This document shows positions 48,006 through 52,777 of a DNA stretch of 52,777 bases, piece by piece. The stretch covers positions 1-52,777 of the IMG/VR virus record IMGVR_UViG_3300033273_000162, one strand, 5' to 3'. The position numbers were made by a program, and so were the translations under genes. Below the pieces are notes generated by a model. It was given only the letters and a program-made list of their open reading frames with translations. It ran no database searches and was not told the DNA's origin. The DNA comes from a virus. The stretch's first letter is position 1, and each line of letters opens with the position of its first letter.

Positions 48006-49802
48006 TTACTCTTGGTATGCAGTGAACGAGGAATTGGCAACATCAACGTCAAGATAAACCTCACGGAGTGCCTTGATATCATTAGACTTTGGTTTGACTC
48101 TAACAGAAATACGATTGTCGAAAAATGTACCCTTGATAATAGTTAAAGCATACATTTTCAATTCACCCTTTACATAATCAATATCGCCAACTTCCTTGTC
48201 AAGGACAACCTTTTCGCCAGATGCGCTATCTAGTGTATATAGGACAATTTTGCCATCTCTATCTTCGACATAAACATCGAAATTAGGATACTCAGTAATC
48301 CTAAATCCAGTGGATGATAAGACTGGTTCGTCACAATCTACGTCAAACTCGTTCTGGAAGCACACTTCATAGTAGAATGTAGAATTCAAAGAAGGATAGA
48401 AATCCTTTCTCATTGTTACAGAAGTTAAGTTTGAATTGATCGCTTTATCAGAATCATCAATAACACCAACCATTTTACTGTATCTGAACTTACCATTGAA
48501 CTTCTCAGTATCAGAAGTATCAAGATAAGACTGAACACCACCAATAACCTTGTCTCTAATCTGAGCAGCTGTCTGATCAGTCTTTAATCTGCTGTAGTAA
48601 ATCTTACTAGTTAGTTCAACATAGAGAATCGAAGGATCGATTAACTGTGGTTCTACTGAAGCAACGGTGTATTTCTTAAGTTCAGTAACGATTTGATTCT
48701 TTGTTAGTGATGTGAGGTAACTTGCATCTTTTGGTTTCAATGCAATGAAGACCTTTCCATACTGTGGTGGGTCTTGATCTTCACCACCAAAAATAATGAT
48801 GTCACTAGTAGCAGGATATACTTGGCGTACAATTGCCTCATAGTCCTGAGCGGTCACTGCACGGTCCTGTGTGCCGTATGCCTTAGGAGCGGTATATTTG
48901 ATCTTAGACGTGCTTTCGATCTCTTCACCGCCCGCAGAAGCGGTAGTAGAGGTGATTGATGTGGTGAATGCACTAGGAGATACACCATTTGGGTTCTCAA
49001 GCACACCAGAGAAAACAAAAGTCCTTACTCCGTTGCTCTCTGGACCTGCTGTGGTGAGGTAAGAAACTTCAATTCGTGCATTGTTCTCTAGTTTTTGTCC
49101 TAGAACGCCATCACCCATAAGAATTTCATATCTTTCATCCTCAATCTCGTCAAGGAAGAAGACCTTCGATGTGCCATCAACACCTAGAATATTATCTGCT
49201 ACAAGGTATGGTTCGTTAAAACTTCCACCAGTTGGATATACCTTTACTCTAATCGTGTTGGTGTCAATATTTTGATTGTCAAGAATAAATCTTTGACTCT
49301 TGAGTGCTGTATTAACAACAAATGTATTGACTAACTGTGTGCCTTCGTTGATCGCTACATCAGTAAAAGTCGCAACATCATTGATGACCTGTGCCTTTAC
49401 ATCGTCAAGTACAACATACTGATACACATTGTTGTCATAAGAAGCAATGAAACCTGTTCCTTTCTTCAGGATCAGTTCAGTATCAGTTGTTGGGTTAGTA
49501 TAATTTACAGTAAAAGAGACATACGCAGTAGGAGAGGTAGCACTCTTGGGTCTGTACCCTAGTTGCTTCGCAATCGCTACTACGTTGTCCCTCAAGGTGG
49601 CAGAATCAATGAATAGTTCATTGACTACCATATTGGTGTTAAACGCCGTATAATAGGTGTTATAGGCGAGTGTATCAATCAGCGTCGATAATGCCGATCC
49701 CTCAAAATCATAGTCAGTAAAATCTGACTGCGCTCTCAAGTAATCTTTGAGAGCTACTTTGATATCTTCAAAGTCTAAATTAGCAACCTGAGTATAAGGC
49801 AT
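48006..49802 (-). CDS. 6: Baseplate wedge protein gp6
   Basis: The 598-residue protein has the gp6 start, with FEDIKVALKDYLRAQ and DYDFEGSALSTLIDTLAYNTYYTAF (about 32-56), and a baseplate-J-like segment in which YGTQDRAVTAQDYEAIVRQVYP (about 310-335) is diagnostic. T4 gp6 (660 residues) forms the dimeric ring that ties the wedges together. Length is close to family. The start overlaps the gp25 stop as TAATG, so gp25 and gp6 are translationally coupled, as in other T4-like phages. Confidence 0.93.
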   Translation of the reverse strand: MPYTQVANLDFEDIKVALKDYLRAQSDFTDYDFEGSALSTLIDTLAYNTYYTAFNTNMVVNELFIDSATLRDNVVAIAKQLGYRPKSATSPTAYVSFTVNYTNPTTDTELILKKGTGFIASYDNNVYQYVVLDDVKAQVINDVATFTDVAINEGTQLVNTFVVNTALKSQRFILDNQNIDTNTIRVKVYPTGGSFNEPYLVADNILGVDGTSKVFFLDEIEDERYEILMGDGVLGQKLENNARIEVSYLTTAGPESNGVRTFVFSGVLENPNGVSPSAFTTSITSTTASAGGEEIESTSKIKYTAPKAYGTQDRAVTAQDYEAIVRQVYPATSDIIIFGGEDQDPPQYGKVFIALKPKDASYLTSLTKNQIVTELKKYTVASVEPQLIDPSILYVELTSKIYYSRLKTDQTAAQIRDKVIGGVQSYLDTSDTEKFNGKFRYSKMVGVIDDSDKAINSNLTSVTMRKDFYPSLNSTFYYEVCFQNEFDVDCDEPVLSSTGFRITEYPNFDVYVEDRDGKIVLYTLDSASGEKVVLDKEVGDIDYVKGELKMYALTIIKGTFFDNRISVRVKPKSNDIKALREVYLDVDVANSSFTAYQE

Positions 49803-50194
49803 TATCGTGTACGCTCTAAGAAGAAGTCTACCGCTACTGGTGTGTCATCTCTTCCTACAATAGTATAATGAAGTTCAACTTCATATCCATTGTTATCATA
49901 ATCTGGATTACAACGAATCTGATCTACAGAGATTCTCGGTTCATAGCGATTAAGAGTTTCTTTAATCTCTTTCTTGATAATACCTGCAGACGCAAAATCT
50001 AGGGGTTCGAACAAAATGTTCTGCACATCACACCCTAGATTTGGTTGAAATGGTCGCTCGCCCTTTCTAGTCAATAACAAACCTGTGATCGCCTGAACAA
50101 TCGCAGCCTTGTCCTTTACCTGCACCAAATCATCGGTAACAGGATGTTTTTTAAAAGTAACACTCAGATCTTTGAATGTCTGAAAGGTCGGCAT
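49802..50194 (-). CDS. 25: Baseplate wedge protein gp25
   Basis: The 130-residue product matches the GPW/gp25 family of baseplate proteins. Its TRKGERPFQPNLGCD (43-56) is the characteristic motif and LFEPLD follows at 61-66. T4 gp25 is 132 residues. It sits at the end of the wedge next to the sheath and transmits the contraction signal. It heads the 25-6-7-8 block and has a late-promoter element 25 bases upstream. No clear Shine-Dalgarno sequence is visible before the ATG. Confidence 0.93.
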   Translation of the reverse strand: MPTFQTFKDLSVTFKKHPVTDDLVQVKDKAAIVQAITGLLLTRKGERPFQPNLGCDVQNILFEPLDFASAGIIKKEIKETLNRYEPRISVDQIRCNPDYDNNGYEVELHYTIVGRDDTPVAVDFFLERTR

Positions 50195-50200
50195 TTAGAC

Positions 50201-50215
50201 ACAGCAATAGGCTGT
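50201..50215 (-). promoter_or_regulatory. Small hairpin in the gp25 leader
   Basis: ACAGC and GCTGT form a five-base stem with a five-base loop, seven bases upstream of the gp25 ATG and directly after the late promoter. It is short; a function is uncertain. Confidence 0.3.
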
Positions 50216-50218
50216 TTT

Positions 50219-50226
50219 TATTTATT
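50219..50226 (-). promoter_or_regulatory. Late promoter AATAAATA before gp25
   Basis: The element overlaps the TGA stop of the 71-residue gene and lies 25 bases upstream of gp25. It matches TATAAATA in seven of eight positions. Confidence 0.55.
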
Positions 50227-50441
50227 CACTCCGTCCAACGCTCTACAAAATCATCAAAACCACCAGCGCCTCCGCAAGGGCGTTCTAGACGGTCTTCAGG
50301 CAAAGGATATAGTTCTTCCCTTTTCTTTGCCTCTCGTTGCTTCCTAGCAAGTTCTAGGTAACGATCAGCATCAGTTTCAGTAATAAGTGTCATACCCTCA
50401 TCAATAAAGTTTTGTCCTTTATCAACTCTGCTGTTGCCCAT
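50226..50441 (-). CDS. Small unknown protein, 71 residues
   Basis: The product runs from MGNSRVDKGQNFIDEGMT to DDFVERWTE, with a charged helical middle (about 25-45, ADRYLELARKQREAKKREEL) and a Pro/Gly-rich tail. A longer frame exists from a start 12 codons upstream. I chose the ATG at 50441 because AAGGAG sits seven bases before it, in a doubled AAGGAGAAAGGAG run. It overlaps the upstream gene by 20 bases. No family is recognised; it belongs to the spike/baseplate block of the operon. Confidence 0.7.
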   Translation of the reverse strand: MGNSRVDKGQNFIDEGMTLITETDADRYLELARKQREAKKREELYPLPEDRLERPCGGAGGFDDFVERWTE

Positions 50442-51087
50442 CTCCTTTCTCCTTTGGTGTTTGCCAAAAATAATCATCAGTGTCCCCTAAGCGTCCCCAG
50501 TCGATTCCTGCCTCTACTTGATATTCTATGGTGGATACCTTGAAATCAGGGAATTGGGGCGTCTCAGGGGTGATAGAGAGGTCATACAGACGCATCCTGT
50601 TATTGGGATACAATGCAAACTGACCATTCTCTAATGCAATACAATTATGTGACTTATGCTCTTGGGGAGTCTCACTCACATTATTATCTATCACATCGAT
50701 GTTAGCATGATAATTGTCTAACGTGAATAGATACTGTCCTCGTAACAATCCGTGATCTCTCGTGAAGATCTCGCAGTCCATTGTAGAAACAAAACCTTTC
50801 TGAATCGCTGTTACCCCATAATCCATACAATTCCAAAATTGTAGATTCTCTAGAGATAAATCAGGTGTCGGTGTTTTCGGCGCTCGGAGAAATGCACCGA
50901 TCGGAAGTTTGTCATACATCGCACCATACTCTGGTAAGTACGTCTCAAAATAAAAAGCGCGTCCAGGTATGCTCTTTGCACATACCCAGACGCCCTCAAC
51001 AAACTCCCCATGTCCATCCTGATGATCTCGTAAGTATTCCTTACGTACCCAGACTTTCTGTGCAGGGAGATTGCAAATTAAATTCAC
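50422..51087 (-). CDS. Unknown 221-residue protein of the baseplate block
   Basis: The protein begins MNLICNLPAQKVWVRKEYLRDHQDGHGEF, with a compact, beta-rich and aromatic composition (YLPEYGAMYDKLPIGAFL, LQFWNCMDYGVTAIQKGF, VSTMDCEIF). No membrane segment or catalytic motif stands out. The start is GTG, overlapping the TGA stop of the 48-residue gene (GTGA), which indicates coupling. Its place between the spike-tip genes and gp25 is conserved-looking in cyanophages and would suit a baseplate hub or tail protein, but I do not recognise it as gp53, gp5 or gp48. Confidence 0.75.
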   Translation of the reverse strand: MNLICNLPAQKVWVRKEYLRDHQDGHGEFVEGVWVCAKSIPGRAFYFETYLPEYGAMYDKLPIGAFLRAPKTPTPDLSLENLQFWNCMDYGVTAIQKGFVSTMDCEIFTRDHGLLRGQYLFTLDNYHANIDVIDNNVSETPQEHKSHNCIALENGQFALYPNNRMRLYDLSITPETPQFPDFKVSTIEYQVEAGIDWGRLGDTDDYFWQTPKEKGDGQQQS

Positions 51088-51230
51088 CGACCTTGACCGC
51101 GATATTTCTTCTTCGCGTTATTCCGAGATGTTGCGGCATACTTCGTATTCTTCGACGAACCCTGCCGAGTAGTCTTCGGTTTGCCTTCGATAAACGTACC
51201 GCCACTCAAACCAATTCGTGCTTTTGCCAT
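51084..51230 (-). CDS. Small basic protein, 48 residues
   Basis: An ATG at 51230, three bases after the upstream stop, opens a 48-residue frame ending TGA at 51084. It starts MAKARIGLSGGTFIEGKPKT and ends NNAKKKYRGQGR. The protein is very rich in Lys, Arg, Gly, Ser and Thr with almost no acidic residues, so it is basic and probably disordered. It fills the gap between the PAAR-like gene and the 221-residue gene, and its stop overlaps the next start as GTGA, strong support for a real gene. Similar small basic proteins occur at this place in T4-like cyanophages, of unknown role. Confidence 0.8.
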   Translation of the reverse strand: MAKARIGLSGGTFIEGKPKTTRQGSSKNTKYAATSRNNAKKKYRGQGR

Positions 51231-51232
51231 AG

Positions 51233-51622
51233 TTAATTCTCAAATGATGAACCAATGATTATTGTAGGATGTTGGAACGGTCCTGTCAAGGGTCTGGGTG
51301 AACCTCCTATCACTAACTGTGCATCGTCCCCAGTAACCGCAGGTAACTTCCCATTGATAAAGACAGTTGTGTTCACTGTTGGAGTAAGTCTCCTAGTTCC
51401 TGGTTGACATGGTAAAGGACTTAACGGATTGACTTTCGTTGGTCCTGATATATCATCACATTCATAAAAAGGTTGTGTAGTACCTGCAATGATCTCTAAT
51501 GTCTCGTTATTGACCTTCACAGTCGTCTCTACGGGCGTTCCACCTAGTGCTTGGGGTGGATATATACACGTCCCATCTGTAGACGTTGTATCGACCGTTT
51601 CTGTGCTTGCTAAGAATGCCAT
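51233..51622 (-). CDS. PAAR-like spike tip protein
   Basis: The 129-residue protein has a PAAR-type pattern. TPTVNTTVFINGKLPAVTGD (about 80-99) corresponds to the PxxxxVxINGKPxAxxGD signature, and a terminal HPTIIIGSSFEN follows. PAAR proteins cap the membrane-piercing spike and hold a metal ion at the tip; in T4 this is gp5.4. Candidate metal ligands here are C19, C55, C72 and H118, unlike the more usual three His plus one Cys. The start overlaps the coiled-coil gene stop as TAATG. Position at the head of the baseplate block supports the call. Confidence 0.6.
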   Translation of the reverse strand: MAFLASTETVDTTSTDGTCIYPPQALGGTPVETTVKVNNETLEIIAGTTQPFYECDDISGPTKVNPLSPLPCQPGTRRLTPTVNTTVFINGKLPAVTGDDAQLVIGGSPRPLTGPFQHPTIIIGSSFEN

Positions 51623-51852
51623 TACACTGCCCTTGAAACTTTTACTAGATCCTTCTTAAGACCTTCGATATTATTATGTAGATAATCTAATGTCCTACCA
51701 ATCGTCTCGTACTCTTCCGAGTCTGGGCGCTTATACATCAAGGTGGGGCGCTCTAGCTGGGAGATCCGTTGGTCCAGGCTCGCTAACCTCTCGGACAGCC
51801 ATAGGAGTGTTCTCTCCTGCTCGCTCAACCTCTGCAGTAACTCTTCCATCAT
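51622..51852 (-). CDS. Small coiled-coil protein, 76 residues
   Basis: The product starts MMEELLQRLSEQERTLLWLSERL and its first 45 residues form a heptad-rich helix, followed by a mixed segment (TLMYKRPDSEEYETIG) and a second helix ending KVSRAV. A GTG three codons earlier could start a longer form. I prefer the ATG at 51852 because AGAGG lies eight bases upstream. Its first 122 bases overlap the 3' part of the gene ending at 51731 in another frame. It may be a hub or spike chaperone; that is only inferred from position next to the PAAR-like gene. Confidence 0.65.
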   Translation of the reverse strand: MMEELLQRLSEQERTLLWLSERLASLDQRISQLERPTLMYKRPDSEEYETIGRTLDYLHNNIEGLKKDLVKVSRAV

Positions 51853-51964
51853 TTTGATCACCTCTTAAGAACGCATTGGACGCACGACTCTCAAACTCAT
51901 CGCAGAACGCATCAAAGTTCTCTAGAATTTTATCGTAGTCTGTAAAATCAACTTTTTGGGGCAT
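51731..51964 (-). CDS. Small acidic protein, 77 residues, partly overlapping the next gene
   Basis: The N-terminal part, MPQKVDFTDYDKILENFDAF then CDEFESRASNAFL, looks like an ordinary helical protein. The C-terminal 40 residues (from about 38) are read from the same DNA as the coiled-coil gene and are rich in Pro, Glu and Arg, as expected when a second frame is constrained. There is no clear Shine-Dalgarno sequence before the ATG. It is the first gene after the late promoter at 52007-52013. I do not recognise a family; the overlapping tail could be shorter in relatives. Confidence 0.6.
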   Translation of the reverse strand: MPQKVDFTDYDKILENFDAFCDEFESRASNAFLRGDQNDGRVTAEVERAGENTPMAVREVSEPGPTDLPARAPHLDV

Positions 51965-52006
51965 TTTTTTCTGGGCGAATTTTTTTATATACGACCTTTC
52001 GCAAAA

Positions 52007-52014
52007 TATTTATC
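52007..52014 (-). promoter_or_regulatory. Late promoter GATAAATA for the spike/baseplate block
   Basis: The element is 43 bases upstream of the first gene of the block and matches TATAAATA except for the first base. It lies in the loop of an inverted repeat with six-base arms (51991-51996 and 52015-52020). Confidence 0.6.
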
Positions 52015-52085
52015 GGTCGTCTGGATACTTTTGTAGGTTAGGGATGTTTGGGTTTTTTGGGGATCGCTTGGCGACCCGCTAGTAC

Positions 52086-52115
52086 AAAAATACCCCCCAA
52101 CATACTGTCAGGGGG
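52086..52115 (-). terminator. Intrinsic terminator after the HicA-like gene
   Basis: On the minus strand CCCCCTGACA folds with TGTTGGGGGG (G-T wobbles at two positions) around a GTA loop, and TATTTTT follows. It stands nine bases after the stop codon of the HicA-like gene and separates the GC-rich cluster from the late operon. Confidence 0.75.
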
Positions 52116-52124
52116 CGGGGTGTG

Positions 52125-52295
52125 CTATGCTGCTGTGAGTTGCTTTGCGATGTTGTGGGCGACGAAGGGGCGGCATCGGTAGGGGATGGTGATCTGCTCG
52201 CTGTCGCCTCGCCTCCAGATCTCATGCTTGCCGCCGTTGCGGTGCTTAATCCATCCCTCTACCTTGGCGAGTTTCCTGAGTTGCTTGTCTGTCAT
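52125..52295 (-). CDS. HicA-like small protein, 56 residues
   Basis: The frame starts at ATG 52295, overlapping the upstream stop as ATGA, and ends TAG at 52125. The protein reads MTDKQLRKLAKVEGWIKHRN then GGKHEIWRRG and ends with IAKQLTAA. This matches the compact HicA/YcfA dsRBD-like fold: an N-terminal helix, GWxxxR, a GxH with the conserved His24, a beta hairpin (QITIPYR) and a C-terminal helix. HicA toxins cleave mRNA using that His. The partner HicB antitoxin is not visible in this window; the upstream gene is not HicB-like. It may be a stand-alone RNA-binding or host-shutoff protein. A terminator follows. Confidence 0.6.
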   Translation of the reverse strand: MTDKQLRKLAKVEGWIKHRNGGKHEIWRRGDSEQITIPYRCRPFVAHNIAKQLTAA

Positions 52296-52525
52296 GCTTT
52301 GCGGGTTGCTTGCTTAGTGGATCGCTTGCCCTGTAGTCCCTGCCCTTGTGCGCCTCGGGCGGTCCTGCTGCTATCCCTCACGCTTTTATAAGATGGGAGA
52401 GCGAAGGACTTGCCAGCGGCAACGCGGGTCATGACGAGATCACGGCGGCGTGGTTTGGCAGGTGCTAGGCGGGTCACCGTGTAGGTGCCGTCAGCGATGC
52501 CCTGCTCTAAGGTCTTCAGATCCAT
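52292..52525 (-). CDS. Small basic protein, 77 residues
   Basis: The product starts MDLKTLEQGIADGTYTVTRL and becomes very rich in Arg, Lys, Ser and Gly after about residue 45, ending STKQATRKA. Codons favour G/C at third positions, unlike the baseplate genes. The ATGA overlap with the HicA-like gene argues that it is a real, co-translated gene. No Shine-Dalgarno sequence is obvious, only a hairpin upstream. A nucleic-acid-binding role is possible from its charge, but it does not look like HicB, and I do not recognise it. Confidence 0.65.
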   Translation of the reverse strand: MDLKTLEQGIADGTYTVTRLAPAKPRRRDLVMTRVAAGKSFALPSYKSVRDSSRTARGAQGQGLQGKRSTKQATRKA

Positions 52526-52560
52526 GGGGTGCTGTGGTGATGTGGTTATTCTACAGGGAA

Positions 52561-52581
52561 GGGGGTGCTATGGGCACCCCC
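52561..52581 (-). terminator. Strong GC hairpin between the partial gene and the basic protein gene
   Basis: GGGGGTGC pairs with GCACCCCC around a five-base loop, 13 bases after the stop codon of the partial gene. The following bases (TTCCCTGT) are a weak T tract, so it may be a partial terminator or an mRNA-processing/stability hairpin. Confidence 0.5.
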
Positions 52582-52593
52582 TGTTGCATTTCT

Positions 52594-52777
52594 TCACAGA
52601 TCGCTCAGCAGTTCGTTCATCTCATCGGCATCGATGGCGGGGTCATCCCATGCCACACCGTCGCCAGTCTTGACGAGGTAGCGTCCGACCATGCCGTCAG
52701 TCATGCAACGAACGAACTTGTCCCATGGGGTCTCGTCGTCAGAGCAGAACTTCACGCACGCCTTGGCGGTGTTGTAA
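52594..52777 (-). CDS. Unknown protein, 3' end only (cut by window edge)
   Basis: The minus strand is open from the window edge to a TGA at 52594, giving 60 residues. They begin YNTAKACVKFCSDDETPWDK and end DADEMNELLSDL. The fragment is acidic at the C-terminus, contains three Cys (in ACVKFC and RCM), and uses GC-rich codons like the next two genes. I do not recognise it. The start lies outside the window. Confidence 0.65.
   Translation of the reverse strand, partial: YNTAKACVKFCSDDETPWDKFVRCMTDGMVGRYLVKTGDGVAWDDPAIDADEMNELLSDL

Larger units (their letters stand above)
51965..52124. other. Intergenic control region between the GC-rich genes and the spike/baseplate operon
   Basis: This 160-base gap holds, in minus-strand order, a terminator after the HicA-like gene (52086-52115), a bulged hairpin (GCGACCC 52071-52077 pairing with GGGATCGC 52060-52067, A63 bulged), and a late-promoter element inside the loop of a six-base stem (ACGACC 52015-52020 with GGTCGT 51991-51996). 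A tract of A and T residues then leads to the next ATG. I see no open frame worth reporting in it. Confidence 0.6.

Overview
This window is the late, virion-building part of a T4-like (straboviral-type) marine cyanophage genome. The clearest markers are baseplate wedge genes 25-6-7-8 in T4 order and neck genes 13 and 14. Cyanophage-specific hallmarks are very large baseplate/fibre proteins with glycine-tyrosine (GxGY) beta repeats, and a cluster of 2-oxoglutarate/Fe(II) oxygenases beside a VirX1-type flavin halogenase. All genes I can support lie on the minus strand, so transcription runs from high to low coordinates. Genes are packed tightly, often with ATGA or TAATG stop/start overlaps. I see no tRNA, CRISPR array, integrase or insertion sequence.

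In transcription order, the right end (about 52.1-52.8 kb) is GC-richer than the rest. It holds the 3' part of an unidentified gene, a small basic protein, and a 56-residue HicA-like protein, closed by a good intrinsic terminator. A late promoter then opens the spike/baseplate block: two partly overlapping small genes, a PAAR-like spike tip protein, a 48-residue basic protein, a 221-residue and a 71-residue unknown, gp25, gp6, a 3419-residue gp7 and gp8.

From 35.8 to 8.7 kb follow giant fibre or whisker-type structural proteins: a DUF4815-type protein of 2698 residues, a 68-residue coiled coil, proteins of 1483, 168 and 3377 residues, two LamG-like lectin-fold paralogues and a 704-residue fibre. 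Two unknown 254-275-residue proteins come next.

Between 7.1 and 1.1 kb sits an enzymatic island: three 2OG-Fe(II) oxygenases, a DUF6445-type oxygenase-like protein, the halogenase, and a U32-like Fe-S protein fused to a methyltransferase-fold domain. A small coiled-coil gene, gp13 and the start of gp14 end the window. Because the island is embedded and translationally coupled within a late structural operon, I infer that its products act late, perhaps on virion proteins, rather than as early host-metabolism genes.

Regulation appears to be by T4-type late promoters (TATAAATA and a CTAAATA variant) just upstream of several genes. At gp13 and the DUF4815-type gene the promoter-like element lies inside a hairpin that also buries the ribosome-binding site. 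This resembles the T4 lysozyme gene, where read-through mRNA is poorly translated and locally initiated late mRNA is active.
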